From contig CAZVON010000004.1 of the NCBI GenBank assembly GCA_964628435.1, positions 1-62,402 on the forward strand: a stretch of 62,402 bases of DNA, in the 5' to 3' direction. This stretch comes from CAZVON01 sp964628435. GTDB lineage: Bacteria; Patescibacteriota; Microgenomatia; Levybacterales; UBA12049. Below, in pieces: positions 1-8,608 of this stretch; positions within the stretch are counted from its first letter, which is position 1; every line of letters begins with the position of its first letter. Made by a program: the position numbers and the translations under genes. The notes beneath the pieces were generated by a model, which saw nothing but the letters and a program-made list of their open reading frames with translations, ran no database searches and was not told the origin of the DNA.

Positions 1-1
1 A

Positions 2-595
2 TCAGGGGTAAAACAAATAACCCAAAGAGCGCTTGAGATTTTTGAAGAACAGGGAATAGATCTTGTCGAAATTTCCCTCCCCCACACAGAATACGCGATT
101 CCATGCTACTACATTATTGTTCCTTCTGAAATTTCATCTAATCTCGCACGTTACGACGGAATCAGGTATGGTTATTCAAGGCAAAATTTCGGAGATGAAG
201 CAAAACGGCGGATTATGCTGGGAACATACACGCTTTCTGCCGGATATTACGAAGCGTATTACAAAAAAGCAATGCAGATTCGAACCCTTATTATTCAAGA
301 TTTTAACCAAGCTTTTAAAAAAGTAGATGCAATTATTTCTCCTGTATCGCCTACTCCTCCCTGGAAACTCGGAGAGAAAGTTAACAATCCACTCGAAATG
401 TACCTGTCAGATATTTTTACCGTTACTGCAAATCTCGCGGGAATTCCTGGATTATCACTTCCAATGGGATTTGTGAACGAACTTCCAGTCGGTATGCAAA
501 TATTAGCTCCTCATTTTTCTGAAGACCTTTTGTTCCAAATCGGCCACGCGTACGAACAACAAACGCAGTGGCATAAACACAAACCAAAATTATGA
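2..595 (+). CDS. gatA: Glu-tRNA(Gln)/Asp-tRNA(Asn) amidotransferase subunit A, C-terminal part
   Basis: Partial gene entering from the left edge, read in frame from base 2; about 197 C-terminal residues are present. GatA is the amidase subunit of GatCAB, which releases ammonia from glutamine so that misacylated Glu-tRNA(Gln) or Asp-tRNA(Asn) can be amidated. The visible part has the family landmarks RYDGIRYG, the LGTYTLSAGYYEAYYKKA stretch, a Pro-rich SPVSPTPPW loop and the NLAGIPGLSLPMG segment typical of the amidase-signature C-terminus. The Ser-Ser-Lys catalytic residues lie upstream, outside the window. The stop overlaps the gatB start by four bases (ATGA), so the two are translationally coupled. 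No gatC is seen. Confidence 0.95.
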   Translation, partial: SGVKQITQRALEIFEEQGIDLVEISLPHTEYAIPCYYIIVPSEISSNLARYDGIRYGYSRQNFGDEAKRRIMLGTYTLSAGYYEAYYKKAMQIRTLIIQDFNQAFKKVDAIISPVSPTPPWKLGEKVNNPLEMYLSDIFTVTANLAGIPGLSLPMGFVNELPVGMQILAPHFSEDLLFQIGHAYEQQTQWHKHKPKL

Positions 596-1896
596 AATAT
601 CAACCTATCATAGGCCTTGAGGTTCATGTAGAACTTAAAACAAAATCCAAAATGTTTTGTGGGTGTTCTGCGGATTATTTTGGCAAAGCACCAAATACTC
701 ATGTTTGTCCTGTATGCCTAGGACTTCCAGGTGCTTTACCGGTTCCAAACAAAACTGCCATCAACTGGTGTATTATGATTGGTCTTGCATTAAACTGCAA
801 AATTCCAAATTTTTCAAAATTTGACCGGAAAAATTATTTCTATCCAGATTTACCTAAAGGTTACCAAATCTCCCAGTACGATGCCCCATTTGCGGTAAAT
901 GGTTATATAAAACTCTCAACCGGTAAAAAAATTCGGATTCGAAGAGTGCATATGGAAGAAGACACGGGCAAACTCATTCATCAACAAGATTCAACCTTAA
1001 TTGACTTTAATCGATCGGGTGTTCCGCTGGTTGAGATTGTGACGGAACCTGACTTTAGAGATTCTACTGACGTTGTTTTATATCTAAAGAAAATTCAACA
1101 AATTGTTAGGTATTTAGGAGTTTCAAACGCTGAATTTGAAAAGGGAGACATGAGAATGGAACCTAATATCTCCCTTCGTAAATCTGGAGATCAAAAATTA
1201 CCAAAATATAAAGTAGAAATAAAAAATATCAATTCTTTTAGGTTCGTATTAAGAGCGATCACCCAAGAACAAATACGTCAGGAGGAAATTCTTGAAAAAG
1301 GAGAAATACCACATCAAGAAACCCGAGGATGGGACGAAACAAAACAAAAAACTGTCCCACAGCGGTCTAAGGAAGAGGCGCATGACTATCGGTATTTTCC
1401 TGAACCGGATATTCCTCCAATTACTTTCTCAGAATCAGATATAGCAAGCATAAACTGCGATATACCAGAATTACCAGAGAAAAAATTACAAAGATTCACC
1501 TCGATTTACGCTATACCAAAATATGATGCAGAAATTTTAATAAGAGACAGAAAGCTTGCGGAGTATTTTGAGCAAGCAGTATCAGATGGAAAAAAATTAT
1601 CAATAAAACCAAAACAAATCGCAAATACAATCATCAATAAAAAAATTGATGTAACTACGATCCTTCCTGCGGAACTGATAAAAACGATTATCTCTTCTTC
1701 AGAAACAACAACAATAAACGACACAGAATTAGAACAAGCTATAAAAAAAATGATCCATGAAAACCAACAAGCTGTTGAGGACTATAAGAAAGGGAAAGTT
1801 CAGGTGATAGGATTTCTTCTGGGAAAAGTCAAACAAGTGTTTCCAAGAGCAGATATTCAAAAAATAAAAACTGCTCTTGAAAAAGAACTGTCCTAG
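592..1896 (+). CDS. gatB: Glu-tRNA(Gln)/Asp-tRNA(Asn) amidotransferase subunit B
   Basis: GatB carries the kinase/transamidase active site that activates the tRNA-bound Glu or Asp and receives ammonia from GatA. The N-terminus has the family signature GLEVHVELKTKSKMFC, followed by the CPVCLGLPG motif around residues 40-48 with zinc-binding Cys pairs (CGC, CPVC). HMEEDTGKL and the DFNRSGVPLVEIVTEPD segment mark the catalytic cradle. The C-terminal YqeY-like tail is present but short, giving 434 residues against a usual ~475. It starts inside the gatA stop, so the genes form an operon. Identity is secure. Confidence 0.97.
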   Translation: MKYQPIIGLEVHVELKTKSKMFCGCSADYFGKAPNTHVCPVCLGLPGALPVPNKTAINWCIMIGLALNCKIPNFSKFDRKNYFYPDLPKGYQISQYDAPFAVNGYIKLSTGKKIRIRRVHMEEDTGKLIHQQDSTLIDFNRSGVPLVEIVTEPDFRDSTDVVLYLKKIQQIVRYLGVSNAEFEKGDMRMEPNISLRKSGDQKLPKYKVEIKNINSFRFVLRAITQEQIRQEEILEKGEIPHQETRGWDETKQKTVPQRSKEEAHDYRYFPEPDIPPITFSESDIASINCDIPELPEKKLQRFTSIYAIPKYDAEILIRDRKLAEYFEQAVSDGKKLSIKPKQIANTIINKKIDVTTILPAELIKTIISSSETTTINDTELEQAIKKMIHENQQAVEDYKKGKVQVIGFLLGKVKQVFPRADIQKIKTALEKELS

Positions 1897-1914
1897 TCTT
1901 TATACTACATACGA

Positions 1915-1920
1915 TATACT
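1915..1920 (+). promoter_or_regulatory. -10 box for dnaE
   Basis: TATACT lies 11 bases before the dnaE ATG at 1932, so transcription would begin about 5 nt before the start codon. No good -35 box is seen 17 bp upstream. A second TATACT at 1901-1906 is an alternative. Confidence 0.45.
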
Positions 1921-1931
1921 AAATATTATGT

Positions 1932-4900
1932 ATGGCAAACTTCGTACATCTTCATAATCATTCTGAATATTCATTACTGGATGGATTATCAAAAATAAAG
2001 GAAATGGTCGCGTATGCAAAAGAACTCGGTATGAAAGCTATTGCCATCACTGATCATGGCGCGATGTATGGAGTGATTAAGTTTTTTACAACGTGTAAAG
2101 AAGCAGGAATAAAACCAATTATTGGATGCGAAATCTATGTTGCGAAAAGATCTCGACACGACAAAGAAGCAGGAGTTGACAACGACTATAACCACTTAAT
2201 ATTACTTGCAAAAAACGAAACAGGATATAAAAATTTAATGAAACTAGTTTCCATTTCTCACCTTGAAGGGTTTTATTACAAACCAAGAGTTGATATTGAA
2301 CTTTTAGAAAAACACCATGAGGGCCTTATTTGTTTGAGCGCGTGTTTAAACGGATATGTTTCTCAACCTCTTATCGATGGACAAGAAAAAACAGCTATCG
2401 CGAGAATGAAAAAACTCTCAGATATTTTTGGAAAAGACCATTTCTATTTAGAATTACAAAGGCACCCAAATATTCCCAAACAAGATCTTTTAAACGAAAA
2501 ACTCCTTTCGCTTTCACGTACGTACGGTATTCCTGTTGTTGCTACCAACGATAACCATTATATTCGCAAAACAGACGCAGAAGCACAGGAAATTTTACTC
2601 TGTATTCAAACACAAACCACAATAGATACAAAAGACAGAAAACTGTCAATGATTGATTCACCTGATTTCTATATAAAGTCTTCGGAAGAAATGGAACAAC
2701 TGTTTATAGATATTCCGGAAGCTATTCAAAACAGCAATAAAATTGCGCACATGTGTAACGTGGAAATAAGTCTTGGGAAATGGATTATGCCTATTTTTGA
2801 TGTTCCAAATGGGAAAACCGCTGCGGACTACATGCGTGAACTTGTGGATGAGGGATTAAAGAAACGTTATGGAGAAATTACACCAGAAATCATAAAACGC
2901 ACGGAATATGAACTATCAGTAATTCTTAAAAAGGGTTACGAAACGTACATCCTTATCGTTGCTGATTTTGTGAATTGGGCAAAAAATCACGGTATCACTG
3001 TTGGACCAGGTAGAGGCTCAAATGCTGGATCAATAGTTTCGTATGCTTTGCTAATTTCAGATATTGATCCCCTATTTTTTAAACTACCCTTTGAACGATT
3101 CTTAAATCCAATGCGTCCTTCCCCCCCGGATATCGATTTAGATTTTGCTGATGACAGACGAGACGAAGTAATCAATTATGTCGCAGAAAAATACGGCAAA
3201 GATAAAGTAGCACAAATTATTACCTTTGGAACCATGGAAGCTCGTGGCGCAGTCAGAGACGGCGGGCGAGCACTTGGAATGCCATATGCAGGACCCGACA
3301 GAATCTCCAAAATGATCCCTCCTGGATGGCAAGGACATGCCATGACGATTGACAAGGCATTAGAACAAAGTCCAGATCTTTTGCGAGCTTATAAAACAGA
3401 ACACGAAACAAAAAGACTCCTTGATGTTGCTAAAAAACTAGAAGGAGTCGCAAGACACGCATCGGTTCATGCTGCTGGAGTTGTAATAGCAGATGCGCCA
3501 ATTACGGATTATACGCCTCTTCAAAAAGAAACAAACGGAGATAAAATAGTAACTCAATACGACATGTATACTGTTGGAGAAGATGGAGTAGGACTTTTAA
3601 AAATAGATTTTTTGGGACTTCGAAATCTTACTATTATTCAAGAAGCGCTGCGCTTCATACGACAAAATCAAGGGAAAAAGATTGACTTTTCAGAAATTTC
3701 TTTTGACGACGAAAAAACGTATGAATTACTTTCCTCAGGAGAAACTACTGGTATATTTCAGCTTGAATCTGCGGGTATGAGACGATATATCAAAGATTTA
3801 AAACCAACGACTATTTTTGATCTACAAGCTATGGTTGCGTTGTACCGACCAGGTCCAATGGCAAATATCCCTGAATTTATCCGTCGAAAAAACAATCCAG
3901 AGATGATTAGCTATCCTGATCCACGACTTGAAGATGTATTAAAAGAATCATATGGAATTATAACCTATCAGGATGATTTGTTGTTAACTGCCATTTATGT
4001 CGCAGGATATTCTTGGCTTGAAGCTGATAAATTGAGAAAAGCGGTGGGTAAAAAAATTCCCATTGAAATGGTAAAACAGAAAGAAAAGTTTACTCAGGGA
4101 TGCATTCAACATGGAATGACACAAAAAAATGCCGAGTACCTTTGGGACTTGTTTGAACCATTTGCTGGGTATGGATTCGGAAAAGCTCACGCTGCATGTT
4201 ATGCAACAATCGCATTTCGTACAGCATACTTAAAAGCTCACTTTCCTGTTGAGTTTATGACCGCACTGCTTACTGCGGAATCAAGGGGCACTTCTGGGCC
4301 TACGAAGAATGAAAAAATTTCTCAGGCCATCGCTGAATGTAAACGACTAAAAGTTACAGTGCTTTCTCCCGATATTAATAAATCTGAAAGTGACTTTACT
4401 ATCGAAAATAAAAAAGCAATTCGCTTTGGACTTTCAGCGATCAAAAATGTTGGCGCTGCTGCTATAGAAAGCATTTTATCAGCCCGAGCAAATGGTCCAT
4501 TCACCAGCTTTGAAGATCTCGCAAGTCGAGTTGACTTATCAAAAGTCAATAAGAAAACTCTCGAAAGCCTCATAAAAGCAGGCGCGATGGATCAATATGG
4601 CAAACGAGCAACGCTCCTAATCACTTTACCAGAATTTTTAGATAAATCTCATAAAAAGAAAAAAGATCAAGAAGCAGGACAAACATTATTATTCGATGAA
4701 CCTACAGACACAAAAAAATTCACTTCTTCTTACGATATTGAAGACTTTACCGAAAACGAAAAACTTGCGTTTGAGAAAGAATTTTTAGGATTTTACTTGA
4801 CTGCTCATCCGCAAAGCGCCAACATGTCGTACGCACGAACCTTGATTACGCATGATCTTAATTTGGTTACTGAAGAAAAAGAAGGAACCAGAGTCAAAAT

Positions 4901-4934
4901 TGGAGGCATAATAGAATCAAGCAGACGAATATAA
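1932..4934 (+). CDS. dnaE: DNA polymerase III alpha subunit, ended early by an in-frame TAA
   Basis: Replicative polymerase of the C family. The PHP domain opens the protein (HLHNHSEYSLLDGL, residues 5-18). The palm catalytic acidic pair is in PDIDLDFADD near residue 400, and the third Asp is in KIDFLGLRN near residue 560. A helix-hairpin-helix region (LSAIKNVGAAAIESIL) sits near residue 840. The frame ends at TAA 4932-4934 just after SRRI, where the family normally continues into TKK-x-MAF of the OB-fold. That continuation is present in the same frame downstream (4956-5150), so without this one stop the protein would be about 1,072 residues. It could be a nonsense mutation, a sequencing error or a genuinely split or read-through gene; the sequence alone does not decide. 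Confidence 0.93.
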   Translation: MANFVHLHNHSEYSLLDGLSKIKEMVAYAKELGMKAIAITDHGAMYGVIKFFTTCKEAGIKPIIGCEIYVAKRSRHDKEAGVDNDYNHLILLAKNETGYKNLMKLVSISHLEGFYYKPRVDIELLEKHHEGLICLSACLNGYVSQPLIDGQEKTAIARMKKLSDIFGKDHFYLELQRHPNIPKQDLLNEKLLSLSRTYGIPVVATNDNHYIRKTDAEAQEILLCIQTQTTIDTKDRKLSMIDSPDFYIKSSEEMEQLFIDIPEAIQNSNKIAHMCNVEISLGKWIMPIFDVPNGKTAADYMRELVDEGLKKRYGEITPEIIKRTEYELSVILKKGYETYILIVADFVNWAKNHGITVGPGRGSNAGSIVSYALLISDIDPLFFKLPFERFLNPMRPSPPDIDLDFADDRRDEVINYVAEKYGKDKVAQIITFGTMEARGAVRDGGRALGMPYAGPDRISKMIPPGWQGHAMTIDKALEQSPDLLRAYKTEHETKRLLDVAKKLEGVARHASVHAAGVVIADAPITDYTPLQKETNGDKIVTQYDMYTVGEDGVGLLKIDFLGLRNLTIIQEALRFIRQNQGKKIDFSEISFDDEKTYELLSSGETTGIFQLESAGMRRYIKDLKPTTIFDLQAMVALYRPGPMANIPEFIRRKNNPEMISYPDPRLEDVLKESYGIITYQDDLLLTAIYVAGYSWLEADKLRKAVGKKIPIEMVKQKEKFTQGCIQHGMTQKNAEYLWDLFEPFAGYGFGKAHAACYATIAFRTAYLKAHFPVEFMTALLTAESRGTSGPTKNEKISQAIAECKRLKVTVLSPDINKSESDFTIENKKAIRFGLSAIKNVGAAAIESILSARANGPFTSFEDLASRVDLSKVNKKTLESLIKAGAMDQYGKRATLLITLPEFLDKSHKKKKDQEAGQTLLFDEPTDTKKFTSSYDIEDFTENEKLAFEKEFLGFYLTAHPQSANMSYARTLITHDLNLVTEEKEGTRVKIGGIIESSRRI

Positions 4935-4955
4935 AACAAAAAAAATGGAAACGAA

Positions 4956-5150
4956 ATGGCATTTATCCAAATCGGAGACGAATATGGACTTTCTGTTGAA
5001 TGCGTTGTTTTTCCTAAAGTTTTTAGTAAATACAAAAGTCTATTAGTAAAAGATTGCGTGGTCATTATCGATGGACACATCGATACAAAAAACGATAAAC
5101 CAACAATTATTGTCGAGAGAATCTATCCCACCACAAAACTTTCCTCGTAA
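4956..5150 (+). CDS. DnaE C-terminal OB-fold fragment
   Basis: This 64-residue frame continues the dnaE reading frame beyond the TAA at 4932-4934. It begins MAFIQIGDEYG and continues through VECVVFPKVF, which matches the start of the OB-fold of bacterial DnaE (MAF-x-x-L-x-D-x-x-G, then VFP). The 21 bases between the stop and this ATG also translate sensibly (NKKNGNE), so this is the 3' part of dnaE rather than an independent gene. If translated alone it would need reinitiation; no strong Shine-Dalgarno is seen. The gene ends before the atp promoter. Confidence 0.75.
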   Translation: MAFIQIGDEYGLSVECVVFPKVFSKYKSLLVKDCVVIIDGHIDTKNDKPTIIVERIYPTTKLSS

Positions 5151-5179
5151 GTTTTATTTTTTTGCTAGACTTACACATA

Positions 5180-5208
5180 TTGACTTATCGTAAAAATACA
5201 TTTAAAAT
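5180..5208 (+). promoter_or_regulatory. Promoter of the ATP synthase operon
   Basis: TTGACT (5180-5185) and TAAAAT (5203-5208) are separated by exactly 17 bp, a near-consensus sigma-70 type promoter. The atpB ATG follows the -10 box by 9 bases, so the transcript would start about 3 nt before the start codon, i.e. nearly leaderless. Confidence 0.8.
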
Positions 5209-5217
5209 TAGATTGAA

Positions 5218-5979
5218 ATGGCGGGCTTTGCACCGGAAACTATTATAGAAATCGGCAAGTTTCCTGTAACTAATACAATACTTAACACTCTACTTGTAGA
5301 TTCTCTTATCCTAGCAGGTGTTATCGCGATAAAAAAGCATCTTTCTCAAGTTCCCAATTTTTTTCAAAACGCAATAGAGATGATCGTTGAGACTTTTTAC
5401 AACTTTATAGAATCTGTCGCGCACGAAAATACTGCCAAAATATTCCCCTTTGTTATGTCTTTTTTTATTTTTATTCTTATTGGAAATTGGAGTGGGTTAG
5501 TCCCAGGATTTAATAGTTTTGGATTTTTTGAAGAAAGTCATGGAAAAAAGGAACTTGTTCCAATTATTCGAAACACAACCAGCGATATCAACACCACATT
5601 TGCTCTTGCAATAATTTCTTTAGTCGCAACTCATGTATTAAGCATTAGAAAACTAGGAATTTGGGAATACCTGAGCCGTTATTTCTCTCTTAATCCAATT
5701 ATCTTGTTTGTAGGGGTGTTAGAAATTGTGTCAGAAATTACAAAAATCATCTCGCTTTCCTTTCGACTTTTTGGTAATATATATGCGGGAGAAAGAGTTT
5801 TAGATACAATTTCATCTCTTTTTGCCTTTATTTTTCCCTTGCCCTTCATGTTTTTGGAGATTATTGTTGGTTTAGTACAAGCATTGGTATTCTCGCTCTT
5901 AACAATGGTGTTTATGGCAGTCTTGATGACTCCACACCATGAGCCAAAACACGAAGCCAAGGAGGTGATACACACATGA
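5218..5979 (+). CDS. atpB: ATP synthase Fo subunit a
   Basis: Membrane stator subunit that forms the two ion half-channels beside the c-ring. The 253-residue protein is multi-spanning. It has the hallmark helix SFRLFGNIYAGERVLD near residues 180-195, whose Arg is the essential one that releases the ion from subunit c. An earlier helix carries the NWSGLVPGF motif. The C-terminus ends in a His/Glu-rich tail (PHHEPKHEAKE), whose coding DNA contains the atpE ribosome-binding site. First gene of atpBEFHAGDC; no atpI precedes it. The ATG is placed by the promoter immediately upstream. Confidence 0.96.
   Translation: MAGFAPETIIEIGKFPVTNTILNTLLVDSLILAGVIAIKKHLSQVPNFFQNAIEMIVETFYNFIESVAHENTAKIFPFVMSFFIFILIGNWSGLVPGFNSFGFFEESHGKKELVPIIRNTTSDINTTFALAIISLVATHVLSIRKLGIWEYLSRYFSLNPIILFVGVLEIVSEITKIISLSFRLFGNIYAGERVLDTISSLFAFIFPLPFMFLEIIVGLVQALVFSLLTMVFMAVLMTPHHEPKHEAKEVIHT
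5959..5969 (+). promoter_or_regulatory. Strong Shine-Dalgarno of atpE
   Basis: AAGGAGGTGAT, close to a full complement of the 16S rRNA 3' end, sits in the last codons of atpB. Its GGAGG core ends 10 bases before the atpE ATG. Other genes in the operon have no comparable site, which fits the need for many c subunits per complex. Confidence 0.8.
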
Positions 5980-6182
5980 TATTTAGCGTCGAAGGTGGTC
6001 TTATTGTTGCGCTAGGTGGTATAGGACCCGCAATCGCGGTTGGATTAATTGGCGCGAAAGCAATGGAAGCAATCGGTCGAAATCCAGAAGCCTCTGGAAG
6101 AATTCTTCCAGCAATGTTACTTGGTATGGCATTCGCAGAAGCTATTGCTATTTATTCGTTAATTCTTGCTTTTACAAAGTAA
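5976..6182 (+). CDS. atpE: ATP synthase Fo subunit c
   Basis: A 68-residue hairpin of two transmembrane helices that forms the rotor ring. The polar loop is RNPEASG. The ion-binding carboxylate is the Glu in AFAEAIAIY of helix 2. At the positions that hold Gln and Ser/Thr in Na+-binding rings (as in Ilyobacter) this protein has Val (AIAVGLIG) and Ala/Ile (AEAI), so H+ coupling is the likely reading. The start overlaps the atpB stop (ATGA) and follows an unusually strong Shine-Dalgarno. Confidence 0.96.
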   Translation: MIFSVEGGLIVALGGIGPAIAVGLIGAKAMEAIGRNPEASGRILPAMLLGMAFAEAIAIYSLILAFTK

Positions 6183-6207
6183 AATAAATGAGTAACATCT
6201 AAATTTT

Positions 6208-6714
6208 ATGGAGTTGTTAAAAAATTTTGGGTTTGATCCCTATCTATTTGTCGCACAAATAGTTAATTTTTTAATCGTTTTTTATATTCTCAAAAGGTAT
6301 GTATATAAACCGCTGTTGCAAGTGCTGAAAGATAGGCAACAAACTATCCAACGTGGTATCACACAAGCACACGAAAGCAGATTGTTGTTTGAAAAGGCGC
6401 AAAAGGAAGAAAAAACAATTTTGAAAAACGCGCAAAGTCAGTCAAAGAGACTTATTCAAGACGCACAAAAACAAGCAAGCGAAATATTAAAGCAAGCAGA
6501 AGCCGCCACAAAACAACAAACAGATAAATTAATTCAAGATGCTCGAACACAAATTGCAAAAGAAGCAGAAATCGCAGAGAATCGTGTCATGGGATATATC
6601 AGTAAGATTTCTGTAGAAATATTAGAGCGGGCGCTATCAGGACTGGTAAATGAACGTGCCCAAGAGGAAATTTTGACAAAAGCAATCAAACATCTCAATA
6701 CAAAATCAAACTAA
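6208..6714 (+). CDS. atpF: ATP synthase Fo subunit b
   Basis: Peripheral stalk subunit, 168 residues. One N-terminal transmembrane helix (about residues 12-30) is followed by the family junction KRYVYKPLLQVLKDRQQTI and a long Lys/Glu/Ala/Gln-rich coiled coil that would reach from the membrane to F1. Only one b-type gene is present, so a homodimeric stalk is expected. It lies 25 bp after atpE, and its last base is the first base of atpH. Confidence 0.94.
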   Translation: MELLKNFGFDPYLFVAQIVNFLIVFYILKRYVYKPLLQVLKDRQQTIQRGITQAHESRLLFEKAQKEEKTILKNAQSQSKRLIQDAQKQASEILKQAEAATKQQTDKLIQDARTQIAKEAEIAENRVMGYISKISVEILERALSGLVNERAQEEILTKAIKHLNTKSN

Positions 6715-7067
6715 TGAACAAAAAAAAACTTAAAAAATTAGTCGCATTGAGTTATACAAAAAATAATTTGGATGAGGAAAAAGTGGCAACAATTGTTCGA
6801 TCACTTTCCAGAATTCAGCTTAAACAGTATATCAAGTCCCTAAAAAATCAAGAGGCAAAAAGATCTATTGTTGCTGCTTTTCCAAGACAACCGAGTAGAG
6901 AAACGGTAGAAAAATTGCAAGATATGTATCCAAACAAACAAATTGCTGTAGTGGTTGATCCTTCTTTACTATTAGGGGTAAAAATTATAGCAAATGACTT
7001 AGTATTTAACTATTCTTTAAAACATTCTCTACAGTCTATTGAGAGCTATATTGCAAATTCACTATGA
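6714..7067 (+). CDS. atpH: ATP synthase F1 subunit delta, short form
   Basis: Assigned to delta by its place between atpF and atpA and by its C-terminal half, where VVDPSLLLGVKIIANDLVFNYSL resembles the conserved end of delta (the DxSLxGGxxIRxGDxxxDxSL pattern). It has 117 residues against a usual ~175-185, and the missing part corresponds to most of the N-terminal helical domain that caps F1. The first 50 residues are Lys-rich and still helical in character. The atpA start overlaps its stop by four bases. Confidence 0.85.
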   Translation: MNKKKLKKLVALSYTKNNLDEEKVATIVRSLSRIQLKQYIKSLKNQEAKRSIVAAFPRQPSRETVEKLQDMYPNKQIAVVVDPSLLLGVKIIANDLVFNYSLKHSLQSIESYIANSL

Positions 7068-8608
7068 TTACTACCAACGAAATTATAAGTTCTTTAGAAA
7101 AACGTCTTATTTCTTTCGAACAGGACGAAAAAGTCCAAAATGTTGGAACTGTAGAAAAAAATACAGACGGAGTTATTATACTAACAGGCTTGTCACAAGC
7201 GGTAATGGGAGAAAAAATTCTTTTTGACAACAAGAGTATCGGCATGGTATTAAATTTAGATGAAGATTACGTATCCGTTATTCTATTAAGTAACGCCATT
7301 AATTTAAAAGAAGGAGATAAAGCACGCACCACGAGAGAATTATTGAGTATAACTGTCTCAGAAGATCTTCTTGGAAGAGTTATCAATCCTCTTGGACAAC
7401 CAATTGATGGAAAACCAGCAGTTAAAAAGGGTATAAATATGCCATTGGAGCGCATAGCCGCAGGCGTCGTGGAACGCGAACCGGTAAATACCCCTTTAAA
7501 AACTGGCATAAAAGCCATTGACGCGATGATTCCAATTGGTCGTGGACAAAGAGAACTTATTATTGGAGACAGAGGACTTGGAAAAACCGCAATTGCTATC
7601 GACACAATTATCAACCAACGACAATCATCTGAAGAAAAGAAAAAAACAGATTCAAAAAATCAAAAAAAGGTGATCTGTATTTATGTTGCGATTGGTCAAA
7701 AACAAAGCACTGTAGCACAAATCGTAAGTAAGTTAAAAGAAGAACATGCCATGGACTATACAATTGTAGTTGCCGCCAACGCACCAGACCCTGCAGCGCT
7801 TCAGTATCTTGCGCCATATGCGGGAACTGCTATTGCCGAGTTTTTTTTGGAAAAAGGTGAAGATGTACTTATCATCTACGACGACCTTACGAAACACGCA
7901 TGGGCATACCGGCAATTGTCGCTTGTTTTACGACGACCCGCAGGAAGAGAGGCGTATCCAGGAGATATTTTTTACCTACATAGTCGATTGCTCGAGCGAG
8001 CAGTTAAACTCAATAAAAAAAACGGAGGGGGTTCGATTACCGCATTGCCAATTATCGAAACACAAGCAGGAGATATATCTGCGTATATCCCAACGAATGT
8101 GATTTCTATTACTGATGGTCAGATTTATTTACAATCTGATTTGTTTAATATTGGTATTAGACCTGCTATTAATGTAGGAAACTCTGTCTCAAGAGTTGGT
8201 GGGGCTGCGCAGACCGCAGGGATGAAGTCTGTTGCAGGGAAAATGCGTCTTGAGCTTGCGCAGTATAGAGAACTTGCTGCTTTCGCGCAATTTGGAAGTG
8301 AATTAGACCAAGCAACGCAGCTTCAGCTTGAACGAGGAAAGCGGCTTACAGAGATACTCAAACAATCTCAGTACCAACCCTTAAGCGAGGCATACGAAGT
8401 GATAAGTATTTGGACTATTACAAATGGACTAGTAGATGATATTTCTGTAGAAGATATCCAGAGATTCGAAAAAGAATTGCATGACTATGTAACATCACAC
8501 GCGTCTAAGCTGATTGAAAAATTATCAACGGGAGAAAAACTTAACGAGGAAACAACAAAGCTTCTTGAAAAAACAATAAAGGAATTTAAGAAAGGATTTA
8601 GCGCCTAA
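7064..8608 (+). CDS. atpA: ATP synthase F1 subunit alpha
   Basis: Non-catalytic nucleotide-binding subunit of the F1 hexamer. The 514-residue protein has the N-terminal beta-barrel, the Walker A motif GDRGLGKT at residues 168-175, and the family stretches YVAIGQKQSTVAQIV and ISITDGQIYLQSDLFN. RVGGAAQT near residue 385 contains the conserved Arg that contacts nucleotide across the alpha/beta interface. A short Lys-rich insertion (about residues 185-203) follows the Walker A helix. It overlaps atpH upstream and atpG downstream. Confidence 0.97.
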   Translation: MITTNEIISSLEKRLISFEQDEKVQNVGTVEKNTDGVIILTGLSQAVMGEKILFDNKSIGMVLNLDEDYVSVILLSNAINLKEGDKARTTRELLSITVSEDLLGRVINPLGQPIDGKPAVKKGINMPLERIAAGVVEREPVNTPLKTGIKAIDAMIPIGRGQRELIIGDRGLGKTAIAIDTIINQRQSSEEKKKTDSKNQKKVICIYVAIGQKQSTVAQIVSKLKEEHAMDYTIVVAANAPDPAALQYLAPYAGTAIAEFFLEKGEDVLIIYDDLTKHAWAYRQLSLVLRRPAGREAYPGDIFYLHSRLLERAVKLNKKNGGGSITALPIIETQAGDISAYIPTNVISITDGQIYLQSDLFNIGIRPAINVGNSVSRVGGAAQTAGMKSVAGKMRLELAQYRELAAFAQFGSELDQATQLQLERGKRLTEILKQSQYQPLSEAYEVISIWTITNGLVDDISVEDIQRFEKELHDYVTSHASKLIEKLSTGEKLNEETTKLLEKTIKEFKKGFSA

